From: Candidatus Scatonaster coprocaballi
GTDB taxonomy: Bacteria; Bacillota; Clostridia; Saccharofermentanales; Saccharofermentanaceae
Direction of reading: 5' to 3'
DNA length: 41,241 bases
Assembly (NCBI GenBank): GCA_018064475.1
Contig: JAGHVD010000020.1
Coordinates: 1-41,241, forward strand
Of the stretch, positions 32,579 through 41,241 are shown one piece after another. The notes beneath the pieces are model-generated. The model searched no databases. It saw only the letters and a program-made list of their open reading frames with translations, and was not told where the DNA came from. A program made the position numbers and the translations under genes. How positions within the stretch are numbered: the stretch's first letter is position 1; each line of letters starts with the position of its first letter.

Positions 32579-34486
32579 ATGAAAGTATGTAAGAGAATAA
32601 TTGCGACGATATTAGCGACTGCGATGAGTATGTCAGTTGTGGCCTGTAAGTCAGATGAGACCCAAGATACAACGACGGAGAAGGCAGTCGTAACGGAGAC
32701 AACAGAAACAACGGCACCAACGGAGACCACGGAAGCGACGACTTCCGCGGCGAATGGCGCAGTTATCTATTCATACCCTGAAGGCAGTTACATTGGATTA
32801 GAGTCCATCTCCGTCTATGAGGATCATGTCGATGTGGTGTTCGATCAGAATACGCTAGATCAATCCATTCCGTACATAGTAAAGAATAGTGTTGAGTTTG
32901 GCTACTGTGGATTATTGGTGAATCCATATACGTCCAAGTATGTAGAATGTGACTCGCAATTAGTCTGTGAAAATGGGAAGTATGTGGTATCAGCAACCGC
33001 TCAGTCTCTCGACTCTAACTTAAGTTTAACGAGTTGTTTTGCTGGACTTCGCCTCTCGTCGGACGGTTCTAATCTAGAAATAGAAGTAGATCAGACATCT
33101 ACTCACGTCTATTCGTACGAAGGATTTCTCACTCAATCAGAAGAGGAACAGACCTTCAGTTCTTATCGCTGGAGTGAAAAAACGGAACGTGTGTGGCGAC
33201 CGGAGCCCAATTGCCTTGGATCGGGTGATATTGAAATAATGGTATATGCTGTGTCTCACGAGGTTCCGAACATGATTATTCAGTTCATGAACCAGAACCC
33301 GGACATGGAAGCAAAGTACATAGTGAAGTATATGTACTGCAACAATGATGGTCAGGCTTACGAGACAAGGTTGAACGCATTTCTTCAGGCAGGTGAAGGT
33401 ACCGCTCCGGACCTTTACATTGCCGAGGCCGACTATATCTTCCCGTATACACAGGGTGAGTTCTCCCAATATGCTGCTACATACGAGGATCTTCTTGGTG
33501 CGGACGTGATGAATCGAATCAAGGAGGCGGGAATCGCTGATTACTCTGTTAACCTTGGAACGAACGCTGACGGTAAACTGGTTGCACTTGCCTACCAGAG
33601 TACCGTGGGTGCATTTATCTATAGAAGATCGATCGCAAAGGAAGTATTTGGTTCCGATGATCCGGCTACTGTGGAAACTGCAATCGGTGCGGGTACACAG
33701 AGTTGGGACAAGTTCCTCGAGGCTGCTGAGACGCTAAAGGGAAAGGGCTATGCGATCGTTTCTGGCTTGGATGATCTCTATCAGGTATCGGATAAGGCTT
33801 GTAAAACACCATGGGTGGTGGACGGGAAGTTCAACATCGATAAGGAAAGAACGGCATACATCGATCTCGCTGAGAAGGTGATTGCCAACAATTACTCCAA
33901 CGACACTGATTCTTGGCAGCTTGAATGGTATGCTGACATGAGCGATGAGAACGAAAGAAAAGTATTTGGCTGGTTTGGCCCTTGCTGGTTGATCAACTAC
34001 ATTATTGCTCCCCAGTGCAAAGATAAGGCTGCTTTCGGTGACTACGCTGTATGTAAGCCGAACCTCGGTTTCTGGTGGGGCGGTTCCTGGCTGTTTGCTA
34101 ACGCTCAGGTTCTTGACGATGCAGACAAGAAGGAATTCTGCGCGAAGTTCATCGAGTGGGTCACACTCGATACAAGCGAGACAGGTCTTCTCTACAACTT
34201 TGCGAATGGTACTTATGACTGGACATCTGCTAAGGATACAGTTTCTTCCAGCGTAGTATTGGCTAAGTCTTACGGTACAATGGATTTCCTCAGCGGTCAG
34301 GACCCATTTACGATCTTTATTGATGCTGCATCCTCTACTACATCATCAGGAGTGTGCTGGGCTGACGCGGACATGAATGCTTTCTTCACAGAGAAAGTAA
34401 GTGAATATGCACATGGCAAAATCTCTAAGGATGAACTGATGGAGCAGTTGTCGCGTAAAGCGGAAGAAGCAGGCATCGAAGTATAG
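32579..34486 (+). CDS. Lipoprotein with extra N-terminal domain and ABC solute-binding domain (paralogue A)
   Basis: A 635-residue exported lipoprotein with signal peptide ending VVAC (C23) and a Thr/Glu-rich linker (about 28-58). Residues about 60-205 form a separate beta-rich domain that I do not recognise. The rest is a family 1 binding protein: IEIMVYAVSHEVPNMIIQFM, APDLYIAEADYIFPYTQGEF, GAFIYRRSIAKEVFGSD, FGWFGPCWLINY and KKEFCAKFIEWVTLDTSET. The ATG at 32579 has AGGAGG 6 bases upstream; an in-frame ATG further up lacks one. It follows cellodextrin phosphorylase and is followed by a paralogue. No permease is nearby. A beta-glucan receptor role is inferred from place only. Confidence 0.75.
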   Translation: MKVCKRIIATILATAMSMSVVACKSDETQDTTTEKAVVTETTETTAPTETTEATTSAANGAVIYSYPEGSYIGLESISVYEDHVDVVFDQNTLDQSIPYIVKNSVEFGYCGLLVNPYTSKYVECDSQLVCENGKYVVSATAQSLDSNLSLTSCFAGLRLSSDGSNLEIEVDQTSTHVYSYEGFLTQSEEEQTFSSYRWSEKTERVWRPEPNCLGSGDIEIMVYAVSHEVPNMIIQFMNQNPDMEAKYIVKYMYCNNDGQAYETRLNAFLQAGEGTAPDLYIAEADYIFPYTQGEFSQYAATYEDLLGADVMNRIKEAGIADYSVNLGTNADGKLVALAYQSTVGAFIYRRSIAKEVFGSDDPATVETAIGAGTQSWDKFLEAAETLKGKGYAIVSGLDDLYQVSDKACKTPWVVDGKFNIDKERTAYIDLAEKVIANNYSNDTDSWQLEWYADMSDENERKVFGWFGPCWLINYIIAPQCKDKAAFGDYAVCKPNLGFWWGGSWLFANAQVLDDADKKEFCAKFIEWVTLDTSETGLLYNFANGTYDWTSAKDTVSSSVVLAKSYGTMDFLSGQDPFTIFIDAASSTTSSGVCWADADMNAFFTEKVSEYAHGKISKDELMEQLSRKAEEAGIEV

Positions 34487-34561
34487 AATTGCTCACTTAT
34501 CTGATATCGTAAGAATCAATGCATGAAAGTAGAATGACAGATGCTGAATCAGGGGGACAAG

Positions 34562-36505
34562 ATGAAGGCATATAATCGAATCATATCTCTATTTATGGCC
34601 GTTACAATGAGCCTGTCTTTCGTAGCTTGTAAGTCGGATGCGACAGGCAGTACGCTACCAACAGAAAGTACAAAGGAAGAACCAACAGAATCTTCTGAAT
34701 TAGAGGAATGGTATACAATGTGTGATTCGGAGACATTCTTGTGCGATGAGAATCAGGCTGTGAAAGTATATTCATATCCGAAAGACAACCTGTTGGGACT
34801 GGAGAGAATCGAGTTCTTCGAGGATCGAATCATCACGGTATTTGATCAGGAAATCAACGATGCGTCGGAGTGGCCAATAATGGGAGACAGCGTTAAGCAC
34901 TGGGAAGTGAGACTGAAACCCAATGAGGAAGAAGTTGAATGGGACACGTTACTAGCATGTGAGGACGGGAAGTACATTGTGGCCTCAGTTGTTACCGATC
35001 CTAACATGGATTTGGATTTGCTGGATTATTTCATGGAGATTTTCTACGATGAATATCCTTCTGGTATTAATTCCGCGAGTATTTCACTTGAAGAAGATGC
35101 AACCGTCTTAGATACACGTGCTGATCGAAATTGGAGTGACTGCATGGGCGAAAAGTTCCTACAAGTCTTCGATCATGTGATTGGCCGTTGGGAGTCACCT
35201 CAGAGCACTGCAGATTCTGCTTGGCCACCTTCTTCAGTTGGTTATGGAAGAATTAATATCGGAATTTTTGCCACTATTCCATCTTATGAAGTATGGTGTA
35301 TGATGTGTGATTTCATGGAACAAAACCCTGAATTGGAAGAGAAGTACAGCATCTCCTACTTTACAAAATCACTTACATTTCAAGACAGAGAAATGAGAGA
35401 TATTAAGAAGGGAAAGTATAGTAGTGATGGCGCAGAGATGTATATCATTTGTGCAGATGAAATATCTGAATACACGCAGGAAGAATGGTCTCAATATTTT
35501 GCGACATACGAGGATATTCTTGGGAATGACGTGATGACTAAGATACAGGAGGCAGAAATCCCAGATTACGTGGTAGACCTTGGTTCTAATAATGAGGGAA
35601 AGGTAATTGCACTCAATTATGAGAATACAACCGGTGCTTTTATTTACAGAAGATCCATTGCTAAGGAAGTATTCGGTTCCGATAATCCGGCAATTGTTGA
35701 AGAAGCAATCGGTGCTGGGACAGGTTCTTGGGAGAAGTTCTTGCAGACCGCTGAAATAATGAAGGAGAAAGGATATGCAATGGTCCCAGGTTTGGGTGAC
35801 CTCTATCTTGTAGCGGATAAGACAGTTCAAGTACCATGGGAAGTTGATGGAAAGTTTAATCTGGACGCACAACGAGAAGCATATATCGATTTGGCTGAGA
35901 AAATGATTGCTAACGATTATACCAACGATCATGAGTATATGTATGAAGAATGGTGGCATGACGTTCAGGATGAGGGGGAAAGAAAGGTATTTGGCTGGTT
36001 TGGTACGCAGAGTATGGTCAACGGAGTTATTAATAACGACTACGGAAATCCATCTTATTTTGGTGACTATGCGGTATGCAGACCGAATATGAGTTTCTGG
36101 CAGAGTGGCTCATGGTTATTTGCCAGTCGACATATTTTGGATGATCCCGATAAGAAAGAATTCTGTGCAAAGTTTATCGAGTGGGTTACGCTCAATACTA
36201 GCGAAAAATCCTTTCAGTATGGAATGGCGAGTGGCACAATCTATGAAGACAAATGGGCCGTTGCTTCAGGGAAAGTGATGTCTGTTGCGGACGGATCAAT
36301 GCGATGCCTTGACGGTCAGAATCCATATCTAATATATATAGATGCTGCAACTTCCATGTCGACCACGGGCATATGTACCTATGACAAATACTTTAACGAG
36401 GTGTTCGTTGAACAGGTGAACAAGTATGCTCATGGTGAGATTTCGAAGGAAGAGTTGATGGAGGAGCTATACCAACTTGCGGAGAAATTGGGTATAGAAG
36501 TATAG
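34562..36505 (+). CDS. Lipoprotein, paralogue B of the preceding binding protein
   Basis: A 647-residue lipoprotein, signal peptide ending FVAC (C23). It has the same layout as paralogue A: a charged linker, an N-terminal beta-rich domain, then the binding domain. The C-terminal half shares long near-identical stretches with A (FIYRRSIAKEVFGSDNPA, KKEFCAKFIEWVTLNTSE, EISKEELMEELYQLAEK), while the N-terminal half is much more diverged. Its DNA is visibly richer in A+T than paralogue A and uses other codons, so it is either an older, relaxed copy or came from elsewhere. ATG 34562 has AGGGGG 5 bases upstream. Its stop is only 2 bases from the stop of the converging PBP gene. Confidence 0.75.
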   Translation: MKAYNRIISLFMAVTMSLSFVACKSDATGSTLPTESTKEEPTESSELEEWYTMCDSETFLCDENQAVKVYSYPKDNLLGLERIEFFEDRIITVFDQEINDASEWPIMGDSVKHWEVRLKPNEEEVEWDTLLACEDGKYIVASVVTDPNMDLDLLDYFMEIFYDEYPSGINSASISLEEDATVLDTRADRNWSDCMGEKFLQVFDHVIGRWESPQSTADSAWPPSSVGYGRINIGIFATIPSYEVWCMMCDFMEQNPELEEKYSISYFTKSLTFQDREMRDIKKGKYSSDGAEMYIICADEISEYTQEEWSQYFATYEDILGNDVMTKIQEAEIPDYVVDLGSNNEGKVIALNYENTTGAFIYRRSIAKEVFGSDNPAIVEEAIGAGTGSWEKFLQTAEIMKEKGYAMVPGLGDLYLVADKTVQVPWEVDGKFNLDAQREAYIDLAEKMIANDYTNDHEYMYEEWWHDVQDEGERKVFGWFGTQSMVNGVINNDYGNPSYFGDYAVCRPNMSFWQSGSWLFASRHILDDPDKKEFCAKFIEWVTLNTSEKSFQYGMASGTIYEDKWAVASGKVMSVADGSMRCLDGQNPYLIYIDAATSMSTTGICTYDKYFNEVFVEQVNKYAHGEISKEELMEELYQLAEKLGIEV

Positions 36506-36507
36506 TC

Positions 36508-38970
36508 TTACGGACCGACTGACTCCGGTGGGACGGGCGGAACCGGTTGATTCGGGTCCGGTGTAGGTGTCGGAGTTGGTGTTGGAGACACGTGGAACGT
36601 ACACTCATCTTTAGAAGGTGTGAGATAACTGTCTGTTCTGAAATAATCTTCAATGACAGTACCCGCCTCATTACAGTATTGATTCGGTGCCATGCCGGAG
36701 GACGTGCAGATGGTCTTCCATGTGATGGTTTCCGGTTTTTCGAACTCCGCAGCAGGCAGATTCATGTGAATCCGTTGCATGACGTAATTCCAGATGTACA
36801 ACGCATTGCTACGATCATCTTTCGGAATCTCAGTGGTACGTAGACGGTTATCATATCCGTACCATACTGCGGCAGAGTAATAAGGCGTATATCCACAGAA
36901 CCACTTGTCAACGTTATCATCGGTAGTACCGGTCTTGCCGGCTACCGCGATGGATTCACCATCTTTGTTCTTGATGGGTTCGACTTTATTTGCTGCAGTA
37001 CCGTATTTGATAACATCCTGAAGCATACTGGTCATGAGGAAACATGTCTCTACGCTATATACACGATGCGAATTCATGACATGCTCAAGTACGATATTTC
37101 CATCGCTGTCCAGAACCTTGGTATAGGCGTAAGGCTCAGTGTAGATTCCGCCTGCGGAGAATGTGTTGTAGGCGGAAGCCATCTCAAGTGGTGACATACC
37201 AATATTGAAACTTCCGATGGCGGTCGATGGATACTGTTCGGTGAGGCGGTTGATGCCGACCTCATTGAGGAACCATAATGCCATCTCACCGCCGACATCG
37301 TTCCATACCATGACGGCCACGGTGTTGATGGAAGACGCGACAGCCTGACGGATAGTGACCGGTCCACGATAGCTCTTGGAAGAGTTTCTTGGCCATACAG
37401 CATCTGGATTCGATGGATCTAGATAAGACTCTTTATCGTCGTAGATCATGGCGGGGGTAATCAGATTTAATTCCAGGGCCGGGCCATAGGCGATCAGTGG
37501 CTTGATGGAAGAACCTGGTTGGCGATGTGCATCAACGGCGCGATTGGTACCGAGATTGACCGTCTTCTCGCCATATCCGCCTTGCATCGCAGCGATGGCG
37601 CCGGTCTTGGAATTGATGACTACCATACCTGCCTGCGGCTTCTCCGGGTAGTCTTCCAGCGCTTCAGGGTCTGCCATGAAGAGTTCTTGATTCATGAACG
37701 CATCGTCCAGAACGGCCTGAACATCCGGCTCAAGTGTGGTATAGATGTGATAACCACGGTTATAGACTGTTGTTGCAGCCAGAGAGCGGCTGATGTTGCG
37801 CTCCTGCTGTACGTCCGAGATTACTTCGGAGACGGCATACTCGACGAAATACGAGTTGATGGTGGTGGCCGAAGATGTGGTACGGGTGCGGAAGACAAGC
37901 TCTGTGTTCAGCGCGTTATCATATTCGTCCTGCGTGATATATCCGAGCTCATACATCTTGCCCAGTACGATACGCATACGACGCATGGCGTTTCTACGAC
38001 CAGATTCGCGAAGTGGGTTGTAATAGGACGGGCTCTTCGGCAGACCTGCCAGGAAAGCACATTCAGCCAAGGAGAGCTCCTTCGCATTCTTGCCAAAATA
38101 GTTCTGGGCACCGGCTTCAATGCCTACATAGTTGTTTCCCATTGGCGCGAGATTGATGTATAGCTGCATGATCTCGTCCTTCGACAGTTGCTGTTCCAGT
38201 GTCATGGCGGAGAACCATTCCTGTACCTTACGCTGTGTGGAGCGTTGGTCCTGACCGGTAATCAGCTTGACCGTCTGCTGCGTAATCGTAGAACCACCGT
38301 GAGAGGCGGTACCGCCGTTAAACAAGGCGGAGAGGATGGCGCTTCCGATACGCTGGACGTCGATACCGGAATGCTCGAGGAAACGTTCATCCTCGATGGC
38401 CATGATAGCTTCGTCGATATAGGTACCCTTTACATCGGTAAAAGGTACGTAGATGCGGTCTACATTCTCACTACCTGTGAGCTTGGCGATGACCGTGCCG
38501 TTGCTGTCGTAGACGAAAGAAGTCTCTACCGAGTCCGTCATGGAGATGTCAGAGATCGAGAGCGGGGTTGTAGAAGAAATGTAGCCAATCAGCATACCTG
38601 CACCAAATCCTCCAATCAGGAAGGAGAAACAGAGCAGGATGATGAGAAATGTTTTGATAATGCTTAATACAGCACTGATCAGTTCAATGTACCAGTGACG
38701 ATTGTGGGCGGCACGAGTAGGCTTACCATGAAGTCGAGCGCGAAGCTCTGCGGCCAATGCGGAATTCTCCGGCGCACAGGGCACAGTCGAGCGGGGCGCA
38801 TTGCCATCTGCAGAGGCTTTCTGGCGCTGCTGTGCGTAAACCTGCTCGCGCGAGTAGCCGGAAGTGGCGCCACGCGTAGGGGTGCGGGGCATTGTCGCTT
38901 CATCGGGTGTATGTCTTGTCGAACCGTTGGAACGAGCGTTCTCGTTGCCATTTCGGTTAGAATTTGCCAT
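36508..38970 (-). CDS. Class A penicillin-binding protein (PBP1A type, bifunctional)
   Basis: A cell-wall enzyme with both glycosyltransferase and transpeptidase activity. An unusual ~90-residue polar cytoplasmic N-tail is followed by a membrane helix (about 100-130). GT51 domain: catalytic E193 in EDERFLEH, GGSTITQQTVK (225-235), RKVQEW (247-252). Transpeptidase: S487-SI-K490, S547-I-N549 and K679-TGT. The C-terminus is a Pro/Thr tail with repeated PTP and PPVPP, perhaps spanning the wall. Length is 820 residues. The start at 38970 has only a weak ribosome site (acaggt). It converges with paralogue B with a 2-base gap and no terminator between. Confidence 0.93.
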   Translation of the reverse strand: MANSNRNGNENARSNGSTRHTPDEATMPRTPTRGATSGYSREQVYAQQRQKASADGNAPRSTVPCAPENSALAAELRARLHGKPTRAAHNRHWYIELISAVLSIIKTFLIILLCFSFLIGGFGAGMLIGYISSTTPLSISDISMTDSVETSFVYDSNGTVIAKLTGSENVDRIYVPFTDVKGTYIDEAIMAIEDERFLEHSGIDVQRIGSAILSALFNGGTASHGGSTITQQTVKLITGQDQRSTQRKVQEWFSAMTLEQQLSKDEIMQLYINLAPMGNNYVGIEAGAQNYFGKNAKELSLAECAFLAGLPKSPSYYNPLRESGRRNAMRRMRIVLGKMYELGYITQDEYDNALNTELVFRTRTTSSATTINSYFVEYAVSEVISDVQQERNISRSLAATTVYNRGYHIYTTLEPDVQAVLDDAFMNQELFMADPEALEDYPEKPQAGMVVINSKTGAIAAMQGGYGEKTVNLGTNRAVDAHRQPGSSIKPLIAYGPALELNLITPAMIYDDKESYLDPSNPDAVWPRNSSKSYRGPVTIRQAVASSINTVAVMVWNDVGGEMALWFLNEVGINRLTEQYPSTAIGSFNIGMSPLEMASAYNTFSAGGIYTEPYAYTKVLDSDGNIVLEHVMNSHRVYSVETCFLMTSMLQDVIKYGTAANKVEPIKNKDGESIAVAGKTGTTDDNVDKWFCGYTPYYSAAVWYGYDNRLRTTEIPKDDRSNALYIWNYVMQRIHMNLPAAEFEKPETITWKTICTSSGMAPNQYCNEAGTVIEDYFRTDSYLTPSKDECTFHVSPTPTPTPTPDPNQPVPPVPPESVGP

Positions 38971-39103
38971 ATTCTGTACCTGTCACAATCAAGTTTGTCG
39001 TGGACCGATTAAAATCCACCCATATAATACCAATTATAAGGAGAAATGGAAAGACGACACGCAATAGGTTATAATGGGAAACGAGGAGAGTGGTAGAAGA
39101 AGT

Positions 39104-40564
39104 ATGGTTTTCCCAGATTTGCGAAAAGGACTGAACGCGAGGTGTGTGGGTCTTGCCAACGATGGTCTTGGCGTGGCCCGAATCGAAGACGAGAAGGCCA
39201 AAGAGAATGGCATGAAGGTCTTCGTAGAAGATATGCTTCCGGAAGAGCGTGGCCGTGTTCGAATCACCCGCAAAGAATCGGGTCGTACTTTTGCTGAGAA
39301 ACTAGAAACCACCTCTCCGTCTCCGTATCGAGTCGAGCCGGCCTGCCCCGAGTTCGGTGTATGCGGCGGCTGCCAACTCCAGCATGCAGATTATGCATGC
39401 CAACTTCGCATGAAAGAAGCCATGGTACGGAACTGCCTCGTCAGGATAGGTGGTTTTTCCGAACAAGAAGTGAGAGATTGTATGGAGCCGATCCTCGGTG
39501 CGAATGAGACTAATTTCTACCGCAATCAGATGCAGTACCCGGTGGAGTACAACCGGGACAAGAACTGCGTGGAGATTGGATTGAACCGCAGAAACAGCCA
39601 CAAGATCGTCGAACATGAGAAATGTTATCTGGCACACCCTACGGCGGAAATCGTGCGTAAAGTTGCGCAGTATTTCTTCAGCGCACCGAGTCGTCTGGAA
39701 CAGGCTCGTGCACTCCGTCAGGTCGTCGTTCGCGTAGGGACGGTCGCCAAAGAGATGATGATCATCTTCGTCATTCGCAAACAAGTCCGAATCGATGCGG
39801 ATGATTTTGCATTGGCCTGTGCCAAGGCATTGAGCCAGGCCGGGAAGGGTACCCGACTGGTCAGTATGTGGACAGAGGAACGTCCGGAAACCACCAAGTG
39901 GAAGAATCCGAAAGGGGTCTGGACCAATATCTGGGGTGAACGCTATATACACGAATTCCTCGAGAATCGAATCTTCCGCATCTCGCCGGAGTCTTTCTTC
40001 CAGGTGAATACCAAGCAGGCCGTAGCCCTCTATGGGAAAGTGAAAGAATATCTCCGCATGGACGGTGCATTGCCACGACTACTTCTGGATCTCTATTGCG
40101 GTACCGGAAGTATTGGCATCTACTGCTCCGACGCCTGCCATCACCTGATCGGTATCGAGTCGGTCGAATCAGCCATTATTGATGCACGGGTCAACGCGGC
40201 CACGAACTATATCGAGGACACAGAATTTATCTGCGGCAAGGCAGAAGACTATGATTTCGGCGTAATCATGCCGGACGCCATTATTGTGGATCCGCCGAGG
40301 AAGGGCTGCGACGAACAGCTGCTGAAGAAGATCCTCAAGCTCGCACCGACACGCATCATCTATGTCTCATGTAATCCGGCTACGCTGGCTCGAGATCTCA
40401 AGACATTCTTCCAACTCCAGGAGACCGCCGACGTTCACTATGGCATCAAGAAGATCTGCCCGGTGGACATGTTCCCGATGACGGCACATGTTGAGACGAT
40501 AGTCGTTCTTTCCAAGGGAATTGACATATCTGCTGGAAAGGTTCAAGTTGAGTTTTTAAGTTGA
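39104..40564 (+). CDS. rlmD: 23S rRNA (uracil-5-)-methyltransferase, RlmD/RlmCD type
   Basis: This enzyme methylates C5 of uridine in 23S rRNA (U1939, and possibly U747, by family) using S-adenosylmethionine. N-terminal TRAM domain (about 7-70), 4Fe-4S ligands starting C81-x5-C87-x2-C90, SAM motif LDLYCGTGSIGIYC, DPPRKG, catalytic C423 in YVSCNPATLARDL, and VDMFPMTAHVE near the C-terminus. I chose ATG 39104 because a TATAAT box at 39070-39075 covers an earlier ATG at 39074, and GAGGAG (39083-39088) lies before 39104; the spacing (about 13) is longer than ideal. TrmA/TrmFO-like alternatives are less likely given the TRAM and cluster motifs. 486 residues. Confidence 0.88.
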   Translation: MVFPDLRKGLNARCVGLANDGLGVARIEDEKAKENGMKVFVEDMLPEERGRVRITRKESGRTFAEKLETTSPSPYRVEPACPEFGVCGGCQLQHADYACQLRMKEAMVRNCLVRIGGFSEQEVRDCMEPILGANETNFYRNQMQYPVEYNRDKNCVEIGLNRRNSHKIVEHEKCYLAHPTAEIVRKVAQYFFSAPSRLEQARALRQVVVRVGTVAKEMMIIFVIRKQVRIDADDFALACAKALSQAGKGTRLVSMWTEERPETTKWKNPKGVWTNIWGERYIHEFLENRIFRISPESFFQVNTKQAVALYGKVKEYLRMDGALPRLLLDLYCGTGSIGIYCSDACHHLIGIESVESAIIDARVNAATNYIEDTEFICGKAEDYDFGVIMPDAIIVDPPRKGCDEQLLKKILKLAPTRIIYVSCNPATLARDLKTFFQLQETADVHYGIKKICPVDMFPMTAHVETIVVLSKGIDISAGKVQVEFLS

Positions 40565-40715
40565 GGATATGGATCTTTCAGCTGCTCACGGCAATGCATC
40601 GTATAACAAGATAAAGAAACATGTATATAAAAAGACCGGATTGCAAGTTTCTAATCTTAGTATCTGAGGTTAATCGTTAGACAGGAAAATCAACAGTATG
40701 GTGGGATAAGGATAA

Positions 40716-41135
40716 ATGGATAACAGCAGAATAGAGAGTTTTATCAGAAAACAAAATGTGGCATTTATATGCTCAGTTGATGAGACAGGGTATCCCAATG
40801 TAAAAGCGATGCTCAAGCCGAGAAAAATCGACGGGGTACGTCAGTTCTATTTTTCGACAAACACTTCTTCTATGAGAGTAAAACAGTATATGAATAACCC
40901 GAATGCATGTATCTATTTTTATCATAAGGGACTGATCAAATACACGGGTGTAATGCTTAAGGGCACGATGGAAGTACTGACTGACCAAAAGACGAAAGAC
41001 ATGATCTGGCGCAAAGACGACACGATGTTTTATAAGGGCGGTGTTACAGACCCTGACTACTGTGTTTTGAGATTCACTGCAGAAAGCGGAAGATACTACT
41101 GTGATCTTGAGACAGAAAGTTTTACGATAGAATAA
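40716..41135 (+). CDS. Pyridoxamine 5'-phosphate oxidase (PNPOx)-like flavoprotein
   Basis: A 139-residue protein of the split-barrel flavin-binding fold. Typical blocks: N-terminal helix, VAFICSVDETGYPNVKAM, FYFSTNTSSMRVKQYMNNPNACIYFY, YTGVMLKGTMEVL and a C-terminal CVLRFTAESGRYYCDLE. Most such short members bind FMN or F420/heme and have general-stress or reductase roles; no specific reaction can be given. The gene is A+T-rich with frequent aga, ata and aaa codons, unlike the high-expression genes in this window. Ribosome site AAGGA is close (3-4 bases) to ATG. It is separated by 151 bases from rlmD, so it is probably independent. Confidence 0.8.
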   Translation: MDNSRIESFIRKQNVAFICSVDETGYPNVKAMLKPRKIDGVRQFYFSTNTSSMRVKQYMNNPNACIYFYHKGLIKYTGVMLKGTMEVLTDQKTKDMIWRKDDTMFYKGGVTDPDYCVLRFTAESGRYYCDLETESFTIE

Positions 41136-41241
41136 TAGCAGGATTAATTATCAGTATACTGTGCTTGCTATCTGGTGATAACCTGCCAAACTATGTACAA
41201 AGGGCCGGTTTTATGAGGTGACAGGTGTGTCTGCCTGTATT

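Noticed and set aside
39074-39103. Upstream ATG for the rRNA methyltransferase
   Set aside because: It overlaps a TATAAT box and has no ribosome site.
41136-41241. Sequence after the PNPOx-like gene
   Set aside because: No convincing gene, terminator or repeat is visible before the window ends.

Overview
The window looks like the chromosome of an anaerobic, carbohydrate-using member of the Firmicutes (class Clostridia, Ruminococcus/Oscillospirales-like). This is inferred from GGAGG-type ribosome binding sites close to most starts, many N-terminal lipobox lipoproteins with no outer-membrane proteins, an electron-bifurcating NfnAB pair, and a cellobiose phosphorylase plus cellodextrin phosphorylase pair of the kind known from cellulolytic clostridia. 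I could not run any database search; names rest on motifs and family knowledge.

Layout. 1-3111 (+): the 3' end of a SPASM-domain radical SAM protein, a strong terminator, a cation/proton antiporter and a LarA-type nickel racemase. 3127-3295: a 53-bp tandem repeat whose last copy is part of a terminator. 3313-7102 (-): one operon read right to left, nfnA, nfnB, a glycerate/2-hydroxyacid dehydrogenase and a small PF06695-type membrane protein, with a clear TTGACC-17-TATATT promoter. 7324-9902 (+): an ABC exporter ATPase with an odd repeated Pro/Lys tail, and its membrane partner.

9987-23328 (+) is the most unusual region. Two tandem ~810-residue lipoproteins appear to join an N-terminal propeller-like part to a C-terminal ABC sugar-binding part. 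They are followed by two MalF/MalG-type permeases, an HlyD/MacA-like coiled-coil adaptor, a two-helix membrane protein with a MacB-periplasmic-core-like domain, ApbE flavin transferase, a NusG-domain-II protein, a Gx-transporter protein and an NAD(P)HX epimerase. From the first permease to the Gx gene the reading frames touch, nearly touch or overlap, so this is probably one transcript. It mixes ABC import parts, tripartite-export parts and an extracellular flavinylation cassette, without its own ATPase and without a recognisable FMN-carrying substrate.

23329-24135 holds two tiny hydrophobic peptide genes with related sequence, a terminator, and a tRNA-Ala(GGC) gene on the minus strand with its own promoter and terminator. 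24136-36505 (+) is a beta-glucan utilisation region: an orphan binding lipoprotein, cellobiose phosphorylase, the tRNA thiolase mnmA, cellodextrin phosphorylase, and two paralogous binding lipoproteins. 36508-41135 has a class A penicillin-binding protein (-), an RlmD/RlmCD-type 23S rRNA methyltransferase (+) and a PNPOx-like flavoprotein (+).

How it may work together (inference): oligosaccharides captured by the lipoproteins enter through MalFG-type permeases powered by a shared ATPase encoded elsewhere. Cellodextrins are then cut phosphorolytically to glucose-1-phosphate, saving ATP, while NfnAB, the hydroxyacid dehydrogenase and LarA handle redox and lactate/glycerate balance.
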